The translations under genes and the position numbers were made by a program. DNA of 36,579 bases, from contig CAIKZP010000110.1 of assembly GCA_903831935.1 (NCBI GenBank), positions 1 through 36,579 of the forward strand. The letters run 5' to 3'. Of this stretch, positions 17,671 through 26,105 are shown piece by piece; positions within the stretch are counted from its first letter, which is position 1; each line of letters starts with the position of its first letter. The notes below the pieces were generated by a model that saw only the letters and a list, made by a program, of their open reading frames with translations, had not been told where the DNA came from and did no database searches. Source of the DNA: an uncultured Bacteroidota bacterium (GTDB lineage Bacteria; Bacteroidota; Bacteroidia; Chitinophagales; Chitinophagaceae).

Positions 17671-17913
17671 ATGCACCTAAAGAAAAACATAGCCACAAGT
17701 GAATCTGGATTTATATTTAATCCATCAACAGGTGATTCTTATTCTGCCAATCCAATTGCTGCAGAAATTTTATTGCAATTAAAAGAAGGCTCCCCAATTG
17801 CAAGCATTAAAACTAAAATTTTAGAACAATACGATGTTAGTGCTGCACAACTAGAAAAAGACTGGGATGATTTTTCAAACCAATTGATAGCCGCCAATTT
17901 ATTAGACAACTAA
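17671..17913 (+). CDS. PqqD-like protein (RiPP recognition element)
   Basis: 80 residues, the size of free-standing PqqD proteins. It has the winged-helix RRE pattern: a short N-terminal strand pair (GFIFNPSTGDSYSANP), a helix (IAAEILLQLKEG), then ASIKTKILEQYDVSAAQLEKD and a terminal helix FSNQLIAANLLDN. PqqD-like proteins bind leader peptides and present them to modifying enzymes. Neither a radical-SAM gene nor a precursor peptide is seen nearby, so its partner is more likely the ATP-grasp enzyme whose gene starts 24 nt downstream. It is the first gene of the operon running to 24381. Function in this setting is inferred. Confidence 0.75.
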   Translation: MHLKKNIATSESGFIFNPSTGDSYSANPIAAEILLQLKEGSPIASIKTKILEQYDVSAAQLEKDWDDFSNQLIAANLLDN

Positions 17914-17937
17914 TTAAAGCAACTACAATTATTTATC

Positions 17938-18990
17938 ATGCTAGAAAATAAAAATATTTATACAATTGCAGTTACTGGCTTAAACGCCATTGATAGCCCA
18001 GGGCCTGGCGTTGCTGTAATTAGAGCGCTCAGAGACGGATTGCCAAAATCATTGCGCATTATAGGACTGTCTTACGAAACGCTTGAACCTGGTATTTACA
18101 TGCACGATTTGGTAGATAAAACCTATCAAATACCTTACCCAGCAGCAGGTACCGACAATTTATTAAAACGCTTAGAATTCATACACGAAAAAGAAAACAT
18201 ACAATTAATCATTCCAAATTTCGATGCAGAGTTGTATGGGTTTATTAAACTAGGGCCTACTTTAAAAAGTATGGGCATTGCCACTTTTTTACCAACGCTA
18301 GAACAATTTGATGCAAGAGATAAAATCAATTTGTACCAGTTTGGTTTAAAATATGGACTAACTGTTCCTGCAGATAAAATCATTTACAGCACGCAAGAAC
18401 TTTATGCTTGTGCAGAAGCTTTTGGCTATCCTTTAGTTGTAAAAGGAAAATATTATGATGCCATTATTGCTTATACAATGGAGCAAGCAGAAAAAGCATT
18501 TTATAAACTCTCGGCTAAATGGGGGATGCCTATTATAGTACAACAATTTATTACTGGTACCGAAATAAATATTGCAGCACTTGGAGATGGAAACGGCAAT
18601 GCCATTAGTATCATTCCTATGCGCAAACTCTATATTACCGATAAGGGCAAAGCATGGGCAGGCATTACACTTGAAGATCCTGCACTTATTGATCTTGCAA
18701 AAACATTTATGCAAGCAACTAAATGGAAGGGCGGATGTGAGTTAGAAATTATGCGCACAGCTAGTGGTATTCCTTATATCATGGAAATAAATCCACGTTT
18801 TCCTGCATGGATTTATTTAACTGCAGGTGCAGGACAAAATCAACCAGCAGCCTTAGCTAAAATGGCATTAGGGGAAACGATTGAACCTTATACAGACTAC
18901 GAAGTAGGTAAAATTTTTATCCGTTATTCTTGGGATCATATCACCGATGTAAAAGAATTTCAACAAATTAGTGGGTTTGGAGAATTGTAA
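17938..18990 (+). CDS. ATP-grasp ligase, CarB/PylC-like
   Basis: 350 residues. An N-terminal Rossmann-like preATP-grasp domain (YTIAVTGLNAIDSPGPGVAV, residues ~8-27, then a segment with ASP/Asn around IIPNFDAELYG) is followed by the ATP-grasp fold: DARDKINLYQFGLKYGLTVP (~121-140), FGYPLVVKGKYYDA (~161-174, ATP-binding Lys), IIVQQFITGTEINI (~200-213) and the metal-binding EINPRFPAW (~285-293). ATP-grasp enzymes join a carboxylate, as an acyl phosphate, to an amine or thiol. The closest look is to the CarB/PylC/BtrJ type that makes amide bonds on small molecules or peptides. Substrates are unknown. With PqqD upstream and a PLP decarboxylase-like gene 17 nt downstream, it may couple an amino acid or amine to a carrier or peptide. 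Confidence 0.82.
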   Translation: MLENKNIYTIAVTGLNAIDSPGPGVAVIRALRDGLPKSLRIIGLSYETLEPGIYMHDLVDKTYQIPYPAAGTDNLLKRLEFIHEKENIQLIIPNFDAELYGFIKLGPTLKSMGIATFLPTLEQFDARDKINLYQFGLKYGLTVPADKIIYSTQELYACAEAFGYPLVVKGKYYDAIIAYTMEQAEKAFYKLSAKWGMPIIVQQFITGTEINIAALGDGNGNAISIIPMRKLYITDKGKAWAGITLEDPALIDLAKTFMQATKWKGGCELEIMRTASGIPYIMEINPRFPAWIYLTAGAGQNQPAALAKMALGETIEPYTDYEVGKIFIRYSWDHITDVKEFQQISGFGEL

Positions 18991-19007
18991 ACCTTAAAAA
19001 AAATCAG

Positions 19008-20366
19008 ATGCAAAAATTAAAATACGAAAGCCCGGTTATACAAAAAATGAATGCCGGATTAATGAATAAATTTGGAACTAGAACCGAATACGAACCCGTT
19101 ACACATATTGATGGCGTATCTGTAAATAGAATGATGGCAGACTATGGCTCTCCCCTATTTGTAATCAGCGAAAGAACCATCAGACAAACTTATCAAAATA
19201 CAGTTCGTGCATTTAAAACGCGCTATCCAAAAGTGCAATTTGCTTGGAGCTATAAAACCAATTATATCAATGCGGTTTGCAAAGTGTTTCACCAAGAAGG
19301 AAGTTGGGCAGAAGTTGTAAGTGGTTTTGAATACCAAAAAGCAATTGGCAATGGAGTTCCAGGCAATAAAATTATTTTTAACGGCCCCGAAAAAACAAAT
19401 GAAGAATTAACACTAGCTATTAATAATGATTCACTCATTCATATCGATCATTTTGAAGAAATGTATCAATTGATTGATTTAAGTGAACAGCTTAATAAAA
19501 AACCAAGAGTAGCCATCCGCGTAAATATGGATACTGGCATTTATCCTATGTGGGATCGTTTTGGATTTAATTATGAAAACGGACAAGCATGGTCGGCACT
19601 CAATAAAATAGTTGCATCTGGTAAATTGCAATTAACAGGCATTCATTGTCATATTGGAACTTTTATGCTTTCTACAGAAGCTTATGCCATTGCTGTAAGA
19701 AAATTGGGCGACCTCGCATACAATTGCAAAACACAATTAAACACTGTTATTCAATACCTCGATTTAGGTGGTGGATTACCATCGGCAAATACCTTACGGG
19801 GCGCTTATTTACCAGGGGCAGATACCATGCCATCGGTTGATGAATTTGCAGAAGCTATTACAAATGCATTAATGAATATTGGTTTTGCTGCACAAGAATT
19901 ACCACTTTTGATATTAGAAACAGGCAGGGCGCTAATTGATGATGCAGGATATTTATTAGGAAGTGTTTTAGCCAACAAAAGACTAAGTGATGGCAGACGC
20001 GCTACAATACTAGATTTTGGCGTAAACATTTTATTTACCTCTTTTTGGTACGAGCATAAAATAAGTCCTGCACAAGCATTTACGCACCATACCGAAGACA
20101 TGGTTTTATACGGACCCTTGTGTATGAATATTGATGTAGTTCGTCAAAGCGTTAATTTACCTTTATTAAATCGCGGAGACAAAGTAGTAGTGCATAAAGT
20201 AGGCGCTTACAATATGACACAATGGATGCAGTTTATTCAAATGAGACCAAATGTAATTATGATTGACGAAAAAGGAAATACGCATTTAATTCGTGAGGCC
20301 GAAACCCTTGCATATATAGAGCAAGTAGAAAAAATGCCCGCACATTTGCAACAAATAAATTTATAA
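19008..20366 (+). CDS. fold-type III PLP enzyme, diaminopimelate/ornithine decarboxylase-like
   Basis: 452 residues, alanine-racemase-like barrel plus C-terminal beta domain. Visible active-site elements are Lys83 in WSYKTNY (the PLP Schiff base; typical decarboxylases have YAVKAN), His213 in GIHCHIG, the phosphate-binding LDLGGG (~251-256), ETGRAL with Glu304, GPLCMNID with Cys372 and Asp376, and GAYNM with Tyr401. The Cys, Asp and Tyr positions match diaminopimelate decarboxylase and relatives. The Lys context differs (SYKTN rather than AVKAN), and the segment DTGIYPMWDRFGF is extended, so the substrate may be a non-standard amino acid or a carrier-bound one. It is the third gene of the operon, 17 nt after the ATP-grasp gene. 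It is not placed with lysine-biosynthesis genes. Confidence 0.83.
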   Translation: MQKLKYESPVIQKMNAGLMNKFGTRTEYEPVTHIDGVSVNRMMADYGSPLFVISERTIRQTYQNTVRAFKTRYPKVQFAWSYKTNYINAVCKVFHQEGSWAEVVSGFEYQKAIGNGVPGNKIIFNGPEKTNEELTLAINNDSLIHIDHFEEMYQLIDLSEQLNKKPRVAIRVNMDTGIYPMWDRFGFNYENGQAWSALNKIVASGKLQLTGIHCHIGTFMLSTEAYAIAVRKLGDLAYNCKTQLNTVIQYLDLGGGLPSANTLRGAYLPGADTMPSVDEFAEAITNALMNIGFAAQELPLLILETGRALIDDAGYLLGSVLANKRLSDGRRATILDFGVNILFTSFWYEHKISPAQAFTHHTEDMVLYGPLCMNIDVVRQSVNLPLLNRGDKVVVHKVGAYNMTQWMQFIQMRPNVIMIDEKGNTHLIREAETLAYIEQVEKMPAHLQQINL

Positions 20367-20381
20367 TAAAACAATACTTGA

Positions 20382-22574
20382 TTGAAAAATAATACAGTCA
20401 TACCTTTTTTAAAATACATTGGCAGTGCTGTGTTAAACAGTTATGGGATGTTGTTTTTTTCAAAAAACAAATTGTTCTCACTATTAATTATTTTGGTATC
20501 GTTCTTTACGCCATTTGCAGGCGCATGCGGATTAATAGCAGTTTTGATATCAATTTTTGCAGCCCATGCTATTGGATTTGGAAAAGAACAAATACAAAAT
20601 GGTTTATTAACCTATAGTGTATTGTTATTTGGACTAGGTTTTGGAAGCAATTTTGAAATGGGCATTGCTTTTGTGTTATTACTATTTACGGGAGCATTGT
20701 TAACCTTATTTTTATCAACCACTTTAAATGCAATTTTAAACAAACGTGGGCTTCCTGCATTATCACTTGCTTTTATTATTAGTACAAGTTTGTTAATTAT
20801 TGCTTCTAAAAGTTTTAATGGCATTGGATTAACACACCGACATATTTATTGGTACAATGAAATGTTTTCTCTTGGCGGAAACAACCTAGTAAATTTAATT
20901 CAACAATTTGAAAATTGGTCGGTGCCAGATTATATAGCTGGATTCTTTAGAAGTATGAGCGCCATTCTATTTCAAGTGAATATTGCTGCCGGAATTATTT
21001 TATCTATCGGTTTATTTATTTACTCAAGAATTGCTTTTATTTTAATGGTATTAGGCTATGCCGTTGCACTCATATTTGGCTATGCTATGGGTGGATTTGA
21101 ATCTGGCAATATGAGTTATTATAATATGGGAACCAACTTCATGTTGGTTGCAGTAGCATTAGGAGGATTTTATATTATTCCTTCAATCCGTTCTTTTTTA
21201 TGGATTATGGTGGTGGTTCCTATTGCCTATTTAATGGTTATAGGTTTGGGTAGTATTACCTTTAAAATGGGTGTACCTGTTTTTTCATTGCCATTTTGCA
21301 TTACAGTGATTTTGTTTTTACACATGTTACAGTCAAGAAAAAAACAAAACAAACTAGTATTAACGCCAATACAATACTATAGTCCTGAAATTAATTTATA
21401 TCGATACACTAACGGAAAGGAAAGACTATTAAATGAATACTATCAACCAATAAGTTTGCCATTTATGGGCGAATGGATGGTAAGCCAAGGATATGAAGGA
21501 AGCATGACACACAAAGGAGAATGGAGTAAGGCATTAGATTTTGTATTACTCGACAATGAAATGAAAACCTTTAAACTTCCAGGAAATTTACCGGAACATT
21601 TTTATTGTTATAATAAGCCTGTGTTAAGTGTAGCAGACGGCGTTGTAGTTGAAATCATAGACAATATTGAAGACAACGAAATTGGCGGCAACAATACACA
21701 ACAAAATTGGGGCAACAGCATTGTTATTAAACATGCCGAAGGATTGTATAGTCAGTTATCGCACTTGAAAAAGCATTCATTTAAAACAGTTAAAGGCGCG
21801 TATGTAAAACAAGGCGATATTATTGCATACTGTGGCAACTCGGGTCGCTCACCAGAACCACATTTACATTTGCAAATACAAGCCACTCCTTTTGTTGGAT
21901 CTAAAACATTGGCATACCCTGTAGCTTTTTTTAATGTTAGAGAAAACAATGCCAATACTTTAAAAACTTATAGCACGCCAAAAGAAGGGAATTTCATAAG
22001 TAATATCATACCAAATACACAGTTGCAAAACGCTTACAATTTTCAACCTGGTGCCATTATAAAAGTAGCAGCCAACAATTTTGCAAATGAAGAATGGGAA
22101 GTTTGTACTAGTATTTATAATGAAACTTATTTTTATTGTAAGGAACTCAATGCTTTTGCATACTTTATATACAAAGGAACTGCGTTTTATTTTACCAATT
22201 ATTTTGGACCTAAAAACAGTTTGCTATTTCAATTCTATGAGGCTTCTTATAAGGTTTTATTAAGCAATAATATTGCTTTAACTGTTACAGATTATTTTCC
22301 TTTAAACATATTCAAACCCAATGCTATTAATTGGTTACAAGATATTGTTGCACCTTTTTATATTTTCATAAAAATGAAATTCGAATACGCTATACAACAA
22401 GATGAAAACGGATTGAATAATAATAAAATAGGTTTTACAAGTAAGCGTTCAGAAATACTATTTGGAAAACAAAAAAACATAAAAACTGCAACTGTAACTA
22501 TTCAAAATGGCCAGTTACATTCTTTTACTTTTCAGCAAAACAACCAAACAATACAAGCTTTATGCAGCAATTAA
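20382..22574 (+). CDS. urea-transporter / M23 metallopeptidase fusion protein
   Basis: 730 residues. Residues ~1-320 are a urea-transporter-family channel of about ten TM segments with the internal two-fold repeat visible as RGLPALSLAF (~122-131) and MGVPVFSLPF (~296-305). Residues ~355-505 are an M23/LytM peptidase with zinc ligands His377 and Asp386 (THKGEWSKALD), His461 (LSHLKK) and His494/His496 (EPHLHLQ), plus ADGVV and GNSGRS. About 225 residues of unrecognised sequence follow. The channel would pass urea or a similar small amide; the peptidase would cut glycine- or DAP-containing peptides. In known urea transporters both termini lie on one side, so which side the peptidase faces needs testing. 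The start is a TTG (20382) because a TGA lies directly upstream and the first ATG (20448) would cut into the conserved N-terminal channel segment. Confidence 0.85.
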   Translation: MKNNTVIPFLKYIGSAVLNSYGMLFFSKNKLFSLLIILVSFFTPFAGACGLIAVLISIFAAHAIGFGKEQIQNGLLTYSVLLFGLGFGSNFEMGIAFVLLLFTGALLTLFLSTTLNAILNKRGLPALSLAFIISTSLLIIASKSFNGIGLTHRHIYWYNEMFSLGGNNLVNLIQQFENWSVPDYIAGFFRSMSAILFQVNIAAGIILSIGLFIYSRIAFILMVLGYAVALIFGYAMGGFESGNMSYYNMGTNFMLVAVALGGFYIIPSIRSFLWIMVVVPIAYLMVIGLGSITFKMGVPVFSLPFCITVILFLHMLQSRKKQNKLVLTPIQYYSPEINLYRYTNGKERLLNEYYQPISLPFMGEWMVSQGYEGSMTHKGEWSKALDFVLLDNEMKTFKLPGNLPEHFYCYNKPVLSVADGVVVEIIDNIEDNEIGGNNTQQNWGNSIVIKHAEGLYSQLSHLKKHSFKTVKGAYVKQGDIIAYCGNSGRSPEPHLHLQIQATPFVGSKTLAYPVAFFNVRENNANTLKTYSTPKEGNFISNIIPNTQLQNAYNFQPGAIIKVAANNFANEEWEVCTSIYNETYFYCKELNAFAYFIYKGTAFYFTNYFGPKNSLLFQFYEASYKVLLSNNIALTVTDYFPLNIFKPNAINWLQDIVAPFYIFIKMKFEYAIQQDENGLNNNKIGFTSKRSEILFGKQKNIKTATVTIQNGQLHSFTFQQNNQTIQALCSN

Positions 22575-23770
22575 AACGAATTTTATTTTTTTCATTATTG
22601 TTCTTGTCTATACAAAGCTTTGCGCAAAATGGCTATACTTACGAGGCTGTAGACACTAAAACTTATGCACTATATCAAAAAAGTGCTTGGGCTGAATTAA
22701 TTAGTTATGGCAATACTGCTATTGAAAATGGACAAGATTTTACACTACTGCGTTTAAGAATTGCTTATGCCGAATATATGTTGCAAAATTATTCAGCAGC
22801 AATTATTTCTTATGAAAAAGTATTAAAAAACGATTCTTACAATGCAACAGCACACTATTATATTTGGCTATGTAGAAAATACTTAAACCAAACCGAATTA
22901 GCTGGCAGACAAATAAAATATCTTTCTGCAGAAACCATTCAAAAAGAAAATTTAAAAAATATAGCTTTTACAGGTGCCGGATTAGAAACTAGTTTTAAAT
23001 CATCCGACAATGCACTAAGGGGAAATACTTTCTATCAAAATTTTCATGCACAAAATCGGTTTGGGTATAATATATTGATGGATCAAATGGTATCATTTTA
23101 TAATCAAACAATGTATACCGTAAACCCTAGTATTCAGCCTGGCTTCCCGCCCCCACCTCCGCAACCACAATTGAGAGGCACTAGCATCAATCAAAAAGAA
23201 TACTATAATAAATTAACAGCCAATTTAACCAATCAATGGCAAGTAAAAGCAGCCTATCATTATACCTACAATTCAATAGGTACTAGTATTTATAATAACC
23301 AAACTGGTTTTGTTGGATTAAAATATACGGGCAATTATTTCGACCTACAGGCAGATGCCTTATTTTCTAATATAACCGATACTAGTGTGCAACAATTTGA
23401 CGCACAATTAGGGTTAAACCCACTAGGGAACATGAATTTGTATAGTATTTCAATTGCTACTATACGCAAAAGACCAAATGGATCTGCTTTTAATTTTAGA
23501 CAAATTCTTGGTTGTAAAATTCAAAATAGCATTTGGCTTGAAGGCAATATAACACTAGGTAATTTCAATGATTTATTAGAGAATGATGGCCTTTATATCT
23601 ATAATGCCATTGATAGAAATCTTTTTAAAGGCGGTCTATCTACTTATATTACAATAACACCAAAATGCACGCTATCATTGGGTTATACAATGGAGCAACG
23701 CGAGTTAAAATCAACTACTACTAATTTTATTCAACATTCAATCACAGGAGGATTATCATGGAAATTTTAA
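22562..23770 (+). CDS. YaiO-like outer-membrane beta-barrel with N-terminal TPR
   Basis: 402 residues with a signal peptide ending SFAQ (residues ~18-21). Residues ~30-130 are TPR-like helices (ALYQKSAWAELISYGNTAI, YAEYMLQNYSAAIISYEKVL). Residues ~150-402 alternate aromatic and polar residues in beta-strand fashion (for example YNKLTANLTNQWQVKAAYHY) and end in WKF, the terminal aromatic expected for BAM-dependent barrels. A proline-rich loop GFPPPPPQPQ occurs near residue 200. It is thought to sit in the outer membrane with the TPR part in the periplasm. Its start overlaps the transporter/peptidase gene by 13 nt, showing tight coupling. Confidence 0.8.
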   Translation: MQQLKRILFFSLLFLSIQSFAQNGYTYEAVDTKTYALYQKSAWAELISYGNTAIENGQDFTLLRLRIAYAEYMLQNYSAAIISYEKVLKNDSYNATAHYYIWLCRKYLNQTELAGRQIKYLSAETIQKENLKNIAFTGAGLETSFKSSDNALRGNTFYQNFHAQNRFGYNILMDQMVSFYNQTMYTVNPSIQPGFPPPPPQPQLRGTSINQKEYYNKLTANLTNQWQVKAAYHYTYNSIGTSIYNNQTGFVGLKYTGNYFDLQADALFSNITDTSVQQFDAQLGLNPLGNMNLYSISIATIRKRPNGSAFNFRQILGCKIQNSIWLEGNITLGNFNDLLENDGLYIYNAIDRNLFKGGLSTYITITPKCTLSLGYTMEQRELKSTTTNFIQHSITGGLSWKF

Positions 23771-24381
23771 AAAAACATTTTGCAACTGCCACCTTTTTAT
23801 TGTTAGGCCTTTCTACAATGGCTCAAACAGATAATGCTAGTTTAAAAAAAGTATTCAAAGAAAATTATACCCAAGAATACAACAAAGCATATTCAGAAGC
23901 CATTACTGGTTTAACAAAAGTGTATGATGAAAATAGTTATGAAATTAACCTCCGATTGGGTTGGCTACATTATCAAAATAAAAACTATAGTCAGTCGCAA
24001 AATTATTATCAAAAAGCAAGTAACCTAAAGCCTTATTCTGTAGAAGCTAAATTAGGATTGGTAAAACCATTGTCTATTTTAGAAAATTGGGACAAAGTAT
24101 TACAAGTATATGAAGAAGTATTAAAAATTGATCCGCAAAATACAACGGCAAATTATTGGGCAGGTGCTATTCAATACAATCGAAAAAAATATGAGCAAGC
24201 CGCAAAATTATTTGAAAAAATTGTAAACCTTTATCCATTCGATTACGATGGAAATCACATGTTAGGATGGACATATATTAACCTTGGCCGAAACTCCGAA
24301 GCAAAAACTTTATTTAATAAAGCACTATTGAATAGACCAGACGATGCTTCTTGTTTAGAAGGTCTTGCAAAAATAAAATAA
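23758..24381 (+). CDS. secreted TPR-repeat protein
   Basis: 207 residues with a signal peptide (KKHFATATFLLLGLSTMAQ). The rest is tetratricopeptide repeats: LRLGWLHYQNKNYSQSQNYY, KVLQVYEEVLKIDPQNTTA, YEQAAKLFEKIVNLYPFDY and a last motif LGRNSEAKTLFNKALLNRPDD. It should be a periplasmic scaffold, probably contacting the TPR part of the barrel encoded just before it, since the two genes overlap by 13 nt. It is the last gene of the six-gene operon; the terminator hairpin begins 10 nt after its stop. Confidence 0.82.
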   Translation: MEILKKHFATATFLLLGLSTMAQTDNASLKKVFKENYTQEYNKAYSEAITGLTKVYDENSYEINLRLGWLHYQNKNYSQSQNYYQKASNLKPYSVEAKLGLVKPLSILENWDKVLQVYEEVLKIDPQNTTANYWAGAIQYNRKKYEQAAKLFEKIVNLYPFDYDGNHMLGWTYINLGRNSEAKTLFNKALLNRPDDASCLEGLAKIK

Positions 24382-24426
24382 GAAAAAATGTTCGCTACTA
24401 GTTATTAAACAATAGCTGGTAGCGAA
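24382..24426 (-). terminator. 16-bp terminator hairpin containing the AraC-type gene's stop codon
   Basis: Bases 24391-24406 pair with 24411-24426 through 16 consecutive pairs (two G-U wobbles, AAAC loop). On the minus strand the stem is followed by a U-run (A-tract at 24383-24388), so it is a strong intrinsic terminator for the AraC-type gene, whose stop codon (24405-24407) lies at the tip. The same hairpin lies just after the TPR gene and can end or protect the operon transcript on the plus strand, although no T-run follows there. Confidence 0.8.
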
Positions 24427-25664
24427 TCTATATAGGCTTTGGGTGTCATTCCCATGTATCGCTTAAATGCAATATAGAAAGTGTTTTGTGAATTGAAACC
24501 TATCATAAAACTAATGCTTTCAATGCTGTAAGCCCGCCATTTATGACTGGTTTTTAACTGATCAATCATATATAAAATGCGCATTGAATTGGTATAATTA
24601 TTGAAATTTTGACCATGCACTTCTTTAATGGTGCTGCTAATTACTCTTTCAGGTATTCCAATTTTTAACGCTAATTGAGACAAACAAAAATCATCTTTTA
24701 AAAATGGTTTTTCATATAATAGAAATGTTTCTATGCGCAACATTCTTCTAACAGATTTTTCAGACGGAGCTGCGTTTTGATCTAAAACAGGTTGATCGTA
24801 TTCTTCACTGTCTATAATGTCTGTGTTTGTAACATCATCGTGTATTAAATTAGTAATATCCTTAAAATTCACAAAAACTTTTCTATCGGTTGCCCCTGCT
24901 ATATTCATTCCAAATAAAAGTAGCGGATACCTGAATATATAAAAGACCGGATAACTAAGTGTAACAAAAATTACCACTTCTGGTAAAACAGCAGATACAT
25001 CAGTGTCATTGGACCAAATTAAAGCAATGATAAAAATAACCAAGATTCCTATAATTCTAACCCAAAGTAAAGAACCCAATAAATTAAAAATTGTTTTATT
25101 GTCTTTTATAACAGTTTTATTAAATGTTTTAATGTGTTTAAAATATAATAAGCAAGTAAATCCAAACATAATAGTTGCAAAAGCGGTTTTTAAACCCAAT
25201 TGAATACCTGTTGAAAGAAATCCTTCTTTTAATTCATGAAATTTTATTTGGTATTCTTCGAAATTTCTTCCAGAATATATGTAATTCAAATCTGCCATTT
25301 TTATAGCAGTTGGACTAAAATAATAAGGAATTAATTCTACTAAATGAAATGCAAAAGGTAAAACAAACAACCAATCCCATTTTCGAAACCTGTACTCATT
25401 CATAAGCACCATCCTATAAAAAAGGTAATTACTTACAGGAACTAAATAAGTAAATGGATCTGAAATTCGAAAAAAATACGGCATTTGTAGCATGTACTCT
25501 GTACGCATCAATAATTGAGTAGCCGCTAATATTGTTAATGAAAAAACTTGTACTGCAAATAATTTAAAAGTCAATGCCTCTTTACTTCTAAAAAATAGTA
25601 GCGTAAATAGCAAAAAGCCAAAGCCTATTTGAAATATTTCTATGCCAATAATTATTGCATCCAT
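24405..25664 (-). CDS. membrane-anchored AraC-family transcriptional regulator
   Basis: 419 residues. Residues ~1-250 hold about seven hydrophobic segments (for example IFQIGFGFLLFTLLFF and IIGILVIFIIALIW). Residues ~305-415 are an AraC double helix-turn-helix: FLKDDFCLSQLALKIGIPER, then SIESISFMIGFNSQNTFYIA and FKRYMGMTPKAYI (the standard F-k-r-x-x-G-x-T-P-x-x-Y signature). This 7TM-AraC architecture is common in Bacteroidota and suggests sensing within the membrane. It lies 51 nt downstream of the exosortase-partner gene on the same strand, so it may belong to that operon. It is also convergent with the PqqD/ATP-grasp operon, whose upstream direct repeats resemble an AraC-type operator. Its target is unknown. 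Confidence 0.88.
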   Translation of the reverse strand: MDAIIIGIEIFQIGFGFLLFTLLFFRSKEALTFKLFAVQVFSLTILAATQLLMRTEYMLQMPYFFRISDPFTYLVPVSNYLFYRMVLMNEYRFRKWDWLFVLPFAFHLVELIPYYFSPTAIKMADLNYIYSGRNFEEYQIKFHELKEGFLSTGIQLGLKTAFATIMFGFTCLLYFKHIKTFNKTVIKDNKTIFNLLGSLLWVRIIGILVIFIIALIWSNDTDVSAVLPEVVIFVTLSYPVFYIFRYPLLLFGMNIAGATDRKVFVNFKDITNLIHDDVTNTDIIDSEEYDQPVLDQNAAPSEKSVRRMLRIETFLLYEKPFLKDDFCLSQLALKIGIPERVISSTIKEVHGQNFNNYTNSMRILYMIDQLKTSHKWRAYSIESISFMIGFNSQNTFYIAFKRYMGMTPKAYIDSLPAIV

Positions 25665-25715
25665 ATAATAAATTATAATGCTAGATAAATTGCAATTTAC
25701 AGATTATTTACGATT

Positions 25716-26105
25716 TTAGGAATTGTCATTTTTTAATAAGAACTGGTGCAAAATGCCCATCCCCACAAATAAAGTAGGGCCAATTAAAAACTCATTAATG
25801 GCTCCCATTACCTGCCTAACACTAAAGGGAAGGGGGCGTATTATCCAGTCGAAAGCTCCCAAAGACAATAAAATAAATATTCCAGACAGGTGAATTACAT
25901 GCCAAATAGTTTTCATCCAGGCAATTCGATCTAATGTAAGTTGTTTAACACCAATTAAATAGACCGTTATTAGTACACTGAATTTTATTACGTGTCGAAT
26001 TTTTCTAGGAATATCCTTTGCATTATGGGTATCCATGAACATTAAATAATAAGCAGTATAAATTATAAGGATGATGGCTAGTCCTACCCAAAATTTTCTA
26101 GGCAT
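25716..26105 (-). CDS. four-TM exosortase-associated membrane protein
   Basis: 129 residues with four hydrophobic segments (WVGLAIILIIYTAYYLMF, FSVLITVYLIGV, WHVIHLSGIFILLSLG, FLIGPTLFVGMGILHQF). No catalytic motif is visible and I do not recognise a named family. Its start overlaps the end of the exosortase gene by 8 nt, so it is translationally coupled and probably a dedicated partner, as small membrane proteins often accompany Bacteroidota exosortases. It acts in the inner membrane. Confidence 0.65.
   Translation of the reverse strand: MPRKFWVGLAIILIIYTAYYLMFMDTHNAKDIPRKIRHVIKFSVLITVYLIGVKQLTLDRIAWMKTIWHVIHLSGIFILLSLGAFDWIIRPLPFSVRQVMGAINEFLIGPTLFVGMGILHQFLLKNDNS

Noticed and set aside
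19155-20101. Antisense frames inside the PLP enzyme gene, and similar frames within uvrA, the M28 gene and the adhesin
   Set aside because: They are reverse-frame shadows of well-supported genes, with atypical Cys/Ser/Phe-rich composition.
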